This document shows, in pieces, positions 1-8,116 of a stretch of 60,371 nt of DNA (positions are counted from its first letter, which is position 1; each line of letters starts with the position of its first letter). Source of the stretch: Hymenobacter terricola (lineage in GTDB: Bacteria > Bacteroidota > Bacteroidia > Cytophagales > Hymenobacteraceae); the NCBI RefSeq assembly GCF_017921975.2, contig NZ_JAGEMO020000071.1, positions 1-60,371 on the forward strand. The letters run 5' to 3'. Below the pieces are notes generated by a model. That model was not told the DNA's origin, did no database searches, and worked only from the letters and a program-made list of their open reading frames with translations. The translations under genes and the position numbers were made by a program.

Positions 1-49
1 GTGCCCGGCAGGGCGACACTCGTTCACCGAATGCCGCCCTGCCGGGCAC
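1..49. repeat. Perfect 15-bp inverted repeat (hairpin)
   Basis: Positions 1-15 and 35-49 are perfect reverse complements around a 19-base spacer, forming a GC-rich stem. It lies downstream of ribBA (minus strand). No T-tract follows on either side within view, so it is not a textbook terminator. It could be a terminator for a gene beyond the left edge or an intergenic hairpin element. Confidence 0.6.
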
Positions 50-51
50 GC

Positions 52-95
52 CCCCGCCGGGGCTTAACTACTGAATCGCAACGGTTTTACTACCG
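52..95 (+). repeat. Short intergenic repeat, CCCCGCCGGGG family
   Basis: The stretch begins CCCCGCCGGGGCTTAACTAC and continues to a CGGTTT block. The minus strand after the M14 peptidase gene (14208 down to 14177) carries a related sequence: CCCCGCCGGGG, then TTGACTACC, then CGGTTT. This suggests two members of one dispersed intergenic repeat. Confidence 0.4.
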
Positions 96-121
96 GCCTG
101 CCGCCCCCGCTGGGGCTACGC

Positions 122-1372
122 CTACGCCGCCGGCGTTTCGGCCGGCACCACCCGCATGATGTCGTGGCCCATTTTGTCGCGTTTCGTGGCCAGATACACT
201 TCGTTGTGCGGGTTGGAGTGGATTTCGATGGGCAGCGTTTCCACAATTTCGAGGCCGTAGCCGATGAGGCCGGTGCGCTTCTTGGGGTTGTTGGTGAGCA
301 GGCGCATCTGCGTCACGCCCAGGTCGCGCAGAATGGATGCCCCCACGCCGTAGTCGCGCTCGTCGCCCTTAAAGCCCAGGTCTTCGTTGGCTTCCACGGT
401 ATCGCGGCCCTGCTCCTGCAGCTTATAGGCTTGCAGCTTGTTGAGCAGGCCAATGCCGCGGCCTTCCTGGTTCATGTACACGATAACGCCCCGGCCCTCC
501 TGCTCAATCTGGCGCATGGCCTGGTGCAGCTGGGGGCCGCAGTCGCAGCGGCACGAGCCGAAAATATCGCCCGTCACGCAGGAGCTGTGCACCCGCACCA
601 GCACCGGCTCGGGCCCGCTGATGTCGCCCTTCACCAGGGCCAGGTGCTTGGCTCCGTTCGAGCGCTGGGTGTAGGCATACAGGTCGAAATCGCCGTCCTC
701 GGTGGGCATTTTCACTGATATTTCGCGGTGAATCAGGCTTTCCGTGGCGAGGCGGTATTTGATGAGGTCCTGCACCGAAATCAGTTTCAGGTCCCATTTT
801 TTGGCTACTTTTTCCAGGTCGGGCAGGCGGGCCATCTCGCCGTCTTCCTTCAGGATTTCAACCAGCACCCCGGCCGGCTCAAACCCGGCCAAACGGGCCA
901 AATCCACGGCGGCTTCGGTGTGGCCGGCGCGGCGCAGCACGCCTTCCTTGCGGGCTTTGAGGGGGAAAATATGACCGGGCTTGCCCAGCTCCTCGGGCTT
1001 GGTGGTGGGGTCGATAAGGGCCAGAATGGTCTTGCTGCGGTCGGAGGCCGAGATGCCGGTGGTCACCCCGTTCTTCAGCAAATCGACCGACACGGTGAAC
1101 GGCGTGGCGTGCAGGGCCGTGTTGTGGCCCACCATCAGGTGCAGGCCCAGCTCTTCGCAGCGCTGCTCGGGCAGGGAGGCGCACACCAGCCCCCGGCCGT
1201 GGGTGGCCATGAAATTAATGATTTCGGGCGTGGCGCACTGAGCGGCGCAGATAAAGTCGCCCTCATTTTCGCGGTCCTCGTCGTCGACGACGATGACGAC
1301 CTTGCCGGCGCGGATGTCGGCGATGGCGGATTCGATGGAGTCAAGCATGGAGTTGGTGGTATTTCGGGCCAT
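122..1372 (-). CDS. ribBA: Bifunctional 3,4-dihydroxy-2-butanone-4-phosphate synthase / GTP cyclohydrolase II (RibBA)
   Basis: A two-domain enzyme of about 416 residues that feeds both branches of riboflavin synthesis in the cytoplasm. The N-terminal RibB half (to about residue 205) shows the acidic loop DDEDRENEGDF, the GVTTGISASDR segment and AGHTEA. The C-terminal RibA half shows the zinc cysteines in SSCVTGDIFGSCRCDCG and the QEGRGIG segment, so both halves look intact. An upstream in-frame ATG at 1414 exists. I prefer 1372 because a TAACTTTG box lies at 1397-1390, between the two candidates. A still shorter start (MLDSIESA) at 1348 is possible. No FMN riboswitch is visible in the short leader. 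Confidence 0.95.
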   Translation of the reverse strand: MARNTTNSMLDSIESAIADIRAGKVVIVVDDEDRENEGDFICAAQCATPEIINFMATHGRGLVCASLPEQRCEELGLHLMVGHNTALHATPFTVSVDLLKNGVTTGISASDRSKTILALIDPTTKPEELGKPGHIFPLKARKEGVLRRAGHTEAAVDLARLAGFEPAGVLVEILKEDGEMARLPDLEKVAKKWDLKLISVQDLIKYRLATESLIHREISVKMPTEDGDFDLYAYTQRSNGAKHLALVKGDISGPEPVLVRVHSSCVTGDIFGSCRCDCGPQLHQAMRQIEQEGRGVIVYMNQEGRGIGLLNKLQAYKLQEQGRDTVEANEDLGFKGDERDYGVGASILRDLGVTQMRLLTNNPKKRTGLIGYGLEIVETLPIEIHSNPHNEVYLATKRDKMGHDIMRVVPAETPAA

Positions 1373-1389
1373 AACAACGAGCCCCGGTG

Positions 1390-1397
1390 CAAAGTTA
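1390..1397 (-). promoter_or_regulatory. Bacteroidota -7 box of ribBA
   Basis: TAACTTTG on the minus strand, 17 bases before the chosen ribBA ATG. It matches the TAnnTTTG -7 consensus of the phylum. No clear -33 box. Confidence 0.5.
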
Positions 1398-1429
1398 GCC
1401 CCGCCGTGCGGCACGGGTAGGGCGCACGC

Positions 1430-2623
1430 CTACTGGCCCTGCTGAAAGCGCTGCGTGGGCTGCCACACCGTGGTTTTGATGCCGCGCAGGTAGCGCCAGT
1501 ACCCCAGCAGCAACGCCGCGTTCATGCTGTAGAAATGGGTAACAAACCGCAGCGGGCGCGAGTGCCGCCCGCGGCGGCGCAGGGCCGAGTCGAGCAGCAG
1601 CAGCAGCGGCAGGCCCAGCTGCCCGGCCAGCGCCAGCTGAGCAAACCAGCCCGCCCCACTAGCCACCAGCCCCGCCGTGGCCGCCAGCAGCACCAGCAGC
1701 AGCTGCGGCGTGTACCAGCGCAGCACCTTGTGCGACCACAGCGCAAACGCCACCCCGCGCCACGGCGGCCAGAGCAGCGCCCGAAACTCCTTCAGGTTCT
1801 GAAAATTGCCGGCCGAGATGCGGGCTTTGCGCCGGAATTCCTCCGGCAGATGGTCCGAAACGTCCTCGTAGCACACCGCCGTCAGCTCGTTGATGGCCTG
1901 GTAGCCGTCGCGCAGCACGGCCAGGGTGATGTAAAAATCATCGACCAGAAACGCCGCCGGGGCCGAATGATAACAGGCCCGCCGCACCGCGAAGCAGCCG
2001 CCAAACGCACCCATCATGGCGCCCCACAGCACGCCTTCCTGGTATTTCATCACGTTTTCGCGCTCCAGGTAGGCCTTTTCCTGGCCCGAAATGCCCTCGG
2101 CCCGGTGCTCGGGGTTGATGATGTGACCGCCCACCAGGCCAATCGCGGGATTATGGAAGTGCTTCACCAGCTCGTGCAGCGTGTCGGGCGCGAAAAACAC
2201 GTTGGCATCGGTGAGCACCAGCACGGGCGCGGTGGCCTGCCGGGCCAGGTTTTCGATGACCGTGGGCTTGCCCGTGCGCTGGGCGTAGGCTTCAAAATGC
2301 AGCTGCGGGTACTCGGCCGCCAGCACGGCCAGCAGGTCGTTGGTTTCGTCCGAGGAATTATCGGAGCCCACCAGCAGTCGCAGCCGGTCGAGCGGGTAAG
2401 TAGTGGCAAACGTGGTGCGCACCTTCTCCACAATCACGGCTTCCTCGTTGTGCGCGGCCAGCAGGATGTCCACGGCCGGCCAGTCGGCGGCGGGGCCGTA
2501 CACGTCCTGGTTTTGCTGGCGGCCCCGCGCCAGCCGCGCCAGCAGCAGCGGAAACAGCACGTAGGTATGCGCCACCAGCAGCAGGCAGCCCCAAAACACC
2601 AGCCAGAGGACCACCGTCGCCAT
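1430..2623 (-). CDS. Glycosyltransferase family 2, membrane anchored
   Basis: About 397 residues. A TM helix near the N-terminus is followed by a GT-A catalytic domain: DILLAAHNEEAVI, GSDNSSDET, the metal-site region LVLTDANVFF, and a late EDVSDHLPEEFRRKAR segment. Two or three hydrophobic helices close the C-terminus (around residues 295-375). This layout fits processive or polyprenyl-linked GT2 enzymes acting at the inner membrane on polysaccharide precursors. Start: the upstream glycosyltransferase ends TGA at 2625-2623 and this ATG begins at 2623, a one-base TGATG overlap typical of translational coupling. The two genes therefore probably serve one surface-glycan pathway. The acceptor cannot be read from sequence. 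Confidence 0.85.
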   Translation of the reverse strand: MATVVLWLVFWGCLLLVAHTYVLFPLLLARLARGRQQNQDVYGPAADWPAVDILLAAHNEEAVIVEKVRTTFATTYPLDRLRLLVGSDNSSDETNDLLAVLAAEYPQLHFEAYAQRTGKPTVIENLARQATAPVLVLTDANVFFAPDTLHELVKHFHNPAIGLVGGHIINPEHRAEGISGQEKAYLERENVMKYQEGVLWGAMMGAFGGCFAVRRACYHSAPAAFLVDDFYITLAVLRDGYQAINELTAVCYEDVSDHLPEEFRRKARISAGNFQNLKEFRALLWPPWRGVAFALWSHKVLRWYTPQLLLVLLAATAGLVASGAGWFAQLALAGQLGLPLLLLLDSALRRRGRHSRPLRFVTHFYSMNAALLLGYWRYLRGIKTTVWQPTQRFQQGQ

Positions 2624-3924
2624 CAAGCCAGCACCGGCCGCAACCGCTCGTAGAGGTCCACAAATTGCTGGGTTACCTGCCGCCGGTCGTAGAGGCGGGT
2701 GGCGGTGTGGGCGGCAGCCGCACCAATTGGGGCCGCCGAAAGCTCACCCCGGCCCCAGGCTCGCAGCGCATCCAGCCACTCAGCGGCCGAGTCGCGTAGC
2801 AGAATGTCGTGGCCGTCGCGCACGGCAATGCCTTCGGCTCCCAGCGTGGTGCTGAGCACGGCTTTGCCCAGGGCCATGCCCTCGATGATTTTGATGCGCA
2901 TGCCACCCCCGCTGAGCAGTGGCACCACCATCAGCTCGTACTGCTGCATGAACGTTGGGGCCGAGTCCACAAAGCCGTGGATGATGACGTTATCGGTGCG
3001 CGGTTTCAGCAGCTCCTCGGGCGTGCCGCTGCCAGCAATGTGCAGCTCCACATCCGGCATTTCGGCGTGGATGGTGGGCCAGACTTCGCGCAGCAGCCAC
3101 TGCACGCCTTCCAGGTTGGGCAGCCAGTTCAGCGAGCCAATCATGAACAGCGTGCACGGCTTGGGCTTGATGGCGGGGTCGGGCTGAAAGCGGGTAAGGT
3201 CCACGCCGGCGGGGATGAACTTGATTATGGGTCCGTAGACTGGTTGAGGCAGGGCAGCAACATCGGCAGCCGTTACGGGCGCGGGTAGACCTCCATAGAA
3301 CATGCTCCGAAGCCGGGTGGCATCGTCTTCCGTAATGGCTACCACCGCGTCAAAACGGTGCAGCATTGACTTTTCGAAGGCTTTTAGCCGTCGAACCATA
3401 TTCTCCAGGTACCACTTTTTCAATGGGTTTCCGGTGCGGCTCGCCAGCATTTCCCAAATAGTATACTCAACGTTGTGTGCCCGCAACGTGAGAGGCGGCA
3501 ATGTTGACCAATTAGGCAAGATTTTTAATGATACCTGACCAGTAATAAAGCTAGCGTACCAAGCCATAAATGTGCCTTCCATCTGCACGGCGTCAAATTG
3601 CTCCGTCAGCAACAGGTGCGTCAGGCTTTGCGCTAGATTGGGACTGATAAAACGTTCCACGATATAAGGCTGCTTGCTAAACAGCAGGTTTTTCAGCGCT
3701 CGTACCGGCGTAATATCCGTGTCCACATCCACTGCTACCAGCCGGAAATTGGGCCCCAGGTGGTCCAGCGCATTGGCGGGCTGGTGGTGCTTAGGCGTGT
3801 TGATGGCCAGCATCGTGACCCGGTGGCCGGCCTGCACCAGGCCGGCAGCCACGTCATACATGGCAATGGCGCCACCGGTAGTCAACGGAAACGGAACGCG
3901 GGGACAGAGTTGCAGAATGTGCAT
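2623..3924 (-). CDS. Glycosyltransferase family 4 (GT-B fold)
   Basis: 433 residues. The N-terminus (MHILQLCPRVPFPLTTGG) is the usual nucleotide-sugar GT-B start. The second half has the donor-binding segment LSGGGMRIKIIEGMALGKAV with the E-x7-E-like pattern of GT1/GT4 enzymes. There is no signal peptide, so it acts in the cytoplasm, probably transferring a sugar to a lipid-linked or polysaccharide acceptor. It is coupled to the GT2 gene downstream. Base composition is somewhat more AT-rich between about 3300 and 3720 than in neighbouring genes. The ATG at 3924 is the only reasonable start. A repeat related to the one after pabB lies immediately upstream. Confidence 0.85.
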   Translation of the reverse strand: MHILQLCPRVPFPLTTGGAIAMYDVAAGLVQAGHRVTMLAINTPKHHQPANALDHLGPNFRLVAVDVDTDITPVRALKNLLFSKQPYIVERFISPNLAQSLTHLLLTEQFDAVQMEGTFMAWYASFITGQVSLKILPNWSTLPPLTLRAHNVEYTIWEMLASRTGNPLKKWYLENMVRRLKAFEKSMLHRFDAVVAITEDDATRLRSMFYGGLPAPVTAADVAALPQPVYGPIIKFIPAGVDLTRFQPDPAIKPKPCTLFMIGSLNWLPNLEGVQWLLREVWPTIHAEMPDVELHIAGSGTPEELLKPRTDNVIIHGFVDSAPTFMQQYELMVVPLLSGGGMRIKIIEGMALGKAVLSTTLGAEGIAVRDGHDILLRDSAAEWLDALRAWGRGELSAAPIGAAAAHTATRLYDRRQVTQQFVDLYERLRPVLA

Positions 3925-3929
3925 GTTTA

Positions 3930-4037
3930 TTTCAGTGAGCAGTTAACAGTAAGCAGTTAGCACTGCACATGAGCGATGCGGCGATACCTGCTTGGCTTCG
4001 AAATCAACTACTACTTGTTCACCGATAACTGTTAACT
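3930..4037. repeat. Dispersed CAGTTATCAGTGAACAG-type repeat
   Basis: The gap between the K+ channel gene and the GT4 gene contains CAGTGAGCAGTTAACAG at its left and GTTCACCGATAACTGTTAAC at its right, which are roughly complementary. The same words form the inverted repeat after pabB (46908-46968). It occupies the 5' leader or promoter zone of the GT4 gene. Confidence 0.5.
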
Positions 4038-4043
4038 ATTTTT

Positions 4044-5099
4044 CTAAAGTTGCCGGAAGCGGACCTCAAAGTTCTCAATCTGCTCTTCGCTGCCAAGCAC
4101 CAGCAGCACGTCGCCGTCCACGAAAACGTAGTCGACGGGCGGGCTCACCAGCAGCGAGCCATTGGCCTGGCGCAGGCCAATGATGGTGGCCCCGGTGATG
4201 GAGCGCACGTCGAGCTCGCGGATGCTGCGGCCCCGCAAATCGCGGCGCAGCTGCGCGAAGGTCATTTCTTCGAGGCGCAGCTTGTCGGCGCTGAGGCCGG
4301 AGATGAGGTCGAGGAAGCGGATGACTTCGGGGCGCACCACGAGCTTGGCCATGTGCGAGCCGCCGATTTCGTCGGGCATTACCACCGAATCGGCCCCGGC
4401 CGAGATGAGCTTGCTTTCCGAGGTTTTGAGCGAGGCACGGGCGATGATTTTCATGCGCGGGTTGAGGGCGCGGGCCGAGAGGGCGACGAACACATTATCC
4501 GCATCCTTGGGCAGGGAGGTGATAAGGGCCGAGGCCCGCTCCACGCCGGCCTGCTTGAGCACGAGGTCGGTGGTGGCGTCGCCAAACACGGTAAAAATGC
4601 TGCCGCCGGGCACGCCGTCGCCGTCGTAGTCCTCGCCGGTGTGGCCTTCGGTGATGCTTTTCATCAGCTCCTGGTTCGACTCGATTACCACCACGCGGGC
4701 CCCGCTGGCGCGCAGCTCCTGGTAGGCCCGGCGGCCGTTGCGGCCAAAGCCACACACGATGACGTGCCCGCTGAAGCGCTTAATTTCCTGGTCGGTCCGA
4801 ATCATTTTGTAAATTTTGCGCAGCTCACCACCAAAGATGAAAGAGGAAAACACCGACACGAGGTAGGCCACTACAATGAGATTGTAGAGAATGAAGAAGG
4901 AGACAAACAGGCGGCCGGCTTCTGAAAAGGGCCGCAGCTCGCCAAACCCCACCGTAGACACGGTGGTCACGGTCATGTAAAACGCATCGACCGGGCCGTA
5001 ATGCTCGAAATAAGTAAACCCCGCCATGCCAATAACCAGACTTGAAACGGTCAGGACAATGGCCAGAATCAGGCGGTTGATATTAAGGCCTTTGAGCAT
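4044..5099 (-). CDS. Potassium channel with RCK (TrkA-N/TrkA-C) domains
   Basis: 351 residues. Two TM helices (about residues 8-28 and 62-90) flank a pore loop with the filter TVSTVGFGE, giving a MthK/Kch-like 2TM channel subunit. An RCK_N domain follows from about residue 108, with the dinucleotide motif IVCGFGRNGRRAY, and then a TrkA-C domain (about 270-351). It would be a tetramer in the inner membrane, gated by ligand binding to the RCK ring, for K+ uptake or efflux. The Asp/Gly-rich loop around residues 160-175 is an insertion in the Rossmann fold. It lies just downstream of dnaG on the same strand (33 bases), possibly co-transcribed. Confidence 0.92.
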   Translation of the reverse strand: MLKGLNINRLILAIVLTVSSLVIGMAGFTYFEHYGPVDAFYMTVTTVSTVGFGELRPFSEAGRLFVSFFILYNLIVVAYLVSVFSSFIFGGELRKIYKMIRTDQEIKRFSGHVIVCGFGRNGRRAYQELRASGARVVVIESNQELMKSITEGHTGEDYDGDGVPGGSIFTVFGDATTDLVLKQAGVERASALITSLPKDADNVFVALSARALNPRMKIIARASLKTSESKLISAGADSVVMPDEIGGSHMAKLVVRPEVIRFLDLISGLSADKLRLEEMTFAQLRRDLRGRSIRELDVRSITGATIIGLRQANGSLLVSPPVDYVFVDGDVLLVLGSEEQIENFEVRFRQL

Positions 5100-5132
5100 C
5101 TGGGAAGTTTGGGAGGCACAAAAGAACGAAAC

Positions 5133-7259
5133 TTATGCGCCCCGCGCCACCACGGTGCCCAGCAGCGCCGCCAGCTCATTGTCCAATTCCTTGAGCCGCT
5201 TGATGTCACCGAGAATTTCGAACATTTCGGCGTCTTCCAGGGGGTGGCGGAGCTTTTCGAGGCACTGGTCGAGCTCGCGCTGGACGTGCACTTTGTTGAG
5301 ACGCAGCACGGCGTTGTCGCAGGCCAGCTGGGGCAAGTCCACTTCGTTGAAGACGTAGATTTCCTTGGTGCGCCAGTTGGGGCTGATTTCGTAGCGCTCG
5401 GTGGCCAGGTCGGTGATGAGCTGGCGGATGTCCTCGCGCTCGTTCTGGGCCAGCAGGCGGGCTTCGGGGAAACGGCCGGCCAATAGCTCCTGCCGGCAGA
5501 TTTCCCACATTTCGGCGTAGAGCGGCACCGTGAGCGGGTTTTCGCCAAGCTGGCCCATGAGGTAAGCCGCCACGCTGATTTCGGGGTCGATTTCGCGGCC
5601 GGCATAGAGCACCAGCAGGCGCAGCACCTCGCGCTCGCACACCTGGAGCATGTCGGGCGCGTCGTCGGCATCGGCCGCTTTGCCCGGGGCCGACTGGAAC
5701 GAAGCGCCCGCGCCCAGAATTTCCACGGTGGCCTCGTGGCCGCCGTACATGAGCATTTCGGCCTCTTCCTCGTCCGACATAGGGCGCGGCGCGGCCGGCT
5801 GGCCGGGGCGCTGGCCCTGGGGGCTGGAATTTCCGCTGTAGCTGGTGCCGCTGCTGTTTCCATAGCTGCTACCGGAGCCGCTGTTGCCGCCGTAGTTCCC
5901 TCCGCTCCTGCTGTCGCCCGACTTTGGCGCGGGGGCCTTCACCAGCTTGTTATACTCCGTGATGAGCACCTGCTCATCAATGCCGAACGTGGCCGAAGTC
6001 TGCTGCAAAAACACCTGGCGCTTGATGGCGTCGGGCACTTTGGCGATGCTGTGGAGCACGTCGCGGATGGCTTCGGCCTTCTTCACGGGGTCGTTGCTGG
6101 CCTCGCGGGCCACGAGCGTGGTTTTGAAGCTGATGAAGTCCTGGCTCTTGGTTTCGATGTACTCGGTGAAGCGCTGGTCGCCCACTTTGCGGATGTAGCT
6201 GTCGGGGTCGTCGCCGTCGGGGAAGAGCACCACGCGCACGTTCAGGCCGCCTTCGAGCAACAAATCCGTGCCGCGCAGCGAGGCCTTGATGCCGGCCGCG
6301 TCGCCGTCATAGAGCACCGTCACGTTATCGGAATACCGCTTGATGAGCCGGATCTGGCCCTCCGTGAGCGAGGTGCCCGACGAGGCCACCACATTCTTAA
6401 TCCCGCCCTGATACAGCGACAGAACGTCCAGATACCCTTCCACCAGGTAGCAAACTTCCTGCGTCCGAATGGCCTGCCGGGCCTGAAACAGGCCATAGAG
6501 CACGTCGGACTTGTGGTAAATCTCCGACTCAGGCGAGTTCAGGTACTTCGCCATCTTGTCGTCGCGCTTCAGCGTGCGCGCCCCGAAGCCGACCACCCGG
6601 CCGCTGATGTTGTGAATCGGGAACATCACGCGGCCCCGGAACCGGTCGTAGCGCCGGCCGGTGTCGTGGCCCTGGTCGTCGGTGCGGGTGACGGTGAGGC
6701 CGGTTTTTTCCAGATATTTCTTGTCGTAGCCGGCCGTTTCGGCGGCCTTCATCAGGTCGTCCCAGCTATCGAGGGAGTAGCCCAGCTCGAAGGTTTGGAT
6801 GGTGCTCAGGTTCAGGCCGCGCTCCTTGAGGTAGCCATAGCCGATGCTCATGCCCTCCTCGGAGTTCAGCAGCAGGCGGTGGAAGTGGCTTTTGGCCCAG
6901 TCGGAAACGATGAACTGGGAATCCCGCTCGTTCTGCTCCAGCTGCTGCTGAGGCGTTTTTTCCTCCTCCTCAATGGTTATGGCGTACTTCTTGGCCAGGT
7001 ATTTCAGGGCTTCCACGTAGCTGGTGCCCTCCACGTCCATCACGAACTGCACCACGCCGCCGGCCTTGCCGCAGCCGAAGCATTTGTAGAGGCTTTTGGC
7101 CGGGTTGACGGAGAACGACGGCGACTTCTCGTTGTGAAACGGACACGGCGCCCACAAATTCTGGCCCTTGCGCTTGAGCTGCACAAAATCGCCGACGACT
7201 TCCACAATGTCGGCGGTCTGGATAATCTGGTCAACTAACTCTTTGGGGATACGGGCCAT
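5133..7259 (-). CDS. dnaG: DNA primase DnaG
   Basis: 708 residues. It makes RNA primers for chromosome replication with the DnaB helicase. The CHC2 zinc ribbon is complete: C39, H42, C60 and C63 (CPFHNEKSPSF, then KCFGCGKAGG). The TOPRIM core follows, with EGYLDVLSLYQ, SSGTSLTEGQ and LYDGDAAG (about residues 270-335). A Gly/Ser/Asn-rich linker (about 450-490) separates the catalytic core from the C-terminal helicase-binding region. Length is slightly above the E. coli enzyme because of this linker. The ATG at 7259 begins MARIPKELVDQ, the usual DnaG start. Confidence 0.97.
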   Translation of the reverse strand: MARIPKELVDQIIQTADIVEVVGDFVQLKRKGQNLWAPCPFHNEKSPSFSVNPAKSLYKCFGCGKAGGVVQFVMDVEGTSYVEALKYLAKKYAITIEEEEKTPQQQLEQNERDSQFIVSDWAKSHFHRLLLNSEEGMSIGYGYLKERGLNLSTIQTFELGYSLDSWDDLMKAAETAGYDKKYLEKTGLTVTRTDDQGHDTGRRYDRFRGRVMFPIHNISGRVVGFGARTLKRDDKMAKYLNSPESEIYHKSDVLYGLFQARQAIRTQEVCYLVEGYLDVLSLYQGGIKNVVASSGTSLTEGQIRLIKRYSDNVTVLYDGDAAGIKASLRGTDLLLEGGLNVRVVLFPDGDDPDSYIRKVGDQRFTEYIETKSQDFISFKTTLVAREASNDPVKKAEAIRDVLHSIAKVPDAIKRQVFLQQTSATFGIDEQVLITEYNKLVKAPAPKSGDSRSGGNYGGNSGSGSSYGNSSGTSYSGNSSPQGQRPGQPAAPRPMSDEEEAEMLMYGGHEATVEILGAGASFQSAPGKAADADDAPDMLQVCEREVLRLLVLYAGREIDPEISVAAYLMGQLGENPLTVPLYAEMWEICRQELLAGRFPEARLLAQNEREDIRQLITDLATERYEISPNWRTKEIYVFNEVDLPQLACDNAVLRLNKVHVQRELDQCLEKLRHPLEDAEMFEILGDIKRLKELDNELAALLGTVVARGA

Positions 7260-7525
7260 TGGGGCAGTTCAATCTAATATATTTGTCCGACGCTTGTTTG
7301 CCTGACTGTAGCGACGAGCTAACGCTCAGCGAACAAGGCACCGCCACGCCACTTTGGTGGTGGGCTACCAGCGGCAACGCCCTCGAAAATAACGTCGTCA
7401 GCGGGTTTGCTCCTTGTGTGCGGCGCTTCGAACCAGCCTTCTATCACAAAACTACGGCCGGCCGGGGCATCGGTCCACTCCCGGCCCGGCCCACGCCAGC
7501 CATCACCCCCTTCATTCCTTATCAG

Positions 7526-7987
7526 ATGCTTTTTCTGAGTCTGTTTTCTTTCTTTGCCAACCAGCGCCGCCACTGGTTCGACAACACCAGGCACTACCCC
7601 AAAGAATACGTGGCCGGCGGCTGGGCCGCACTGCTGCAAGCCGAAACGGCCTTCAACAAAGGGCCGCTCTACAACGCACACCTCGAAACGCTGGAGGTAA
7701 AAAAAGAGCTTGAGGAAGTGCGCTATAAGTTTACGCTGGCCCGCGAAAAATGGGAAAAGGAAGAAGCGCAGCGCCTTTCCGCCAAGCAGCTGCTGAAAGA
7801 GGCGCACAGCCTCTCCCAGCACGACAAGCGCCACGCCGCCCGCGTGCGGCGGGTACTGGAGCGCATGGCCGAAGTAGCTGGCCTTACCGAGTATGAGCCC
7901 GAAGTCCGCATGCGCTACATCCAGGAACTGATAAAGCAGAGCCTGGAAAATGAGCAAGCCGAAAACCGCGAAAACCAGCCGCAGTAG
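7526..7987 (+). CDS. Uncharacterised coiled-coil protein
   Basis: About 153 residues with no family I recognise. The preferred ATG at 7526 gives MLFLSLFSFFANQRRHWFD; the reading frame stays open upstream to 7259 but that part is low quality. A short hydrophobic N-terminus is followed by a charged helical stretch (about residues 55-145, Glu/Lys/Arg/Gln rich) that probably forms a coiled coil. It is divergent from dnaG. A TATATTTG box at 7278-7285 could be its promoter, although that would leave a leader of about 240 bases. Confidence 0.6.
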   Translation: MLFLSLFSFFANQRRHWFDNTRHYPKEYVAGGWAALLQAETAFNKGPLYNAHLETLEVKKELEEVRYKFTLAREKWEKEEAQRLSAKQLLKEAHSLSQHDKRHAARVRRVLERMAEVAGLTEYEPEVRMRYIQELIKQSLENEQAENRENQPQ

Positions 7988-7994
7988 CGCCGCA

Positions 7995-8068
7995 GCACGA
8001 ACTTTATAGTTCGCGTACCTGAACGATATTATCAGCCCGACGACGCGAACTACAAAGTTCGCGCTACA
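7995..8068. repeat. Double-hairpin intergenic repeat (CGAACT..AGTTCG)
   Basis: Two small hairpins face each other. CGAACT-TTAT-AGTTCG is at 7998-8013 and GCGAACT-ACAA-AGTTCGC is at 8044-8061. The left copy is close to the reverse complement of the right, so the whole is also a larger inverted repeat. It sits between the coiled-coil gene and the leuS promoter. It looks like a dispersed palindromic repeat rather than a terminator, as there is no T-tract. Confidence 0.6.
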
Positions 8069-8086
8069 GCCCTTTGCGCTACGTCC

Positions 8087-8094
8087 TACCTTTG
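8087..8094 (+). promoter_or_regulatory. -7 box of leuS
   Basis: TACCTTTG, 22 bases before the leuS ATG. It matches the phylum's TAnnTTTG consensus. A TTTG at 8073-8076 is too close to serve as a -33 box. Confidence 0.5.
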
Positions 8095-8116
8095 CCGGGA
8101 ATAAACTCCGCGCAAG

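Noticed and set aside
7259..7525. N-terminal extension of the coiled-coil protein to 7259
   Set aside because: The extension has no recognisable structure and would place the start inside the dnaG start region; ATG 7526 gives a natural start.
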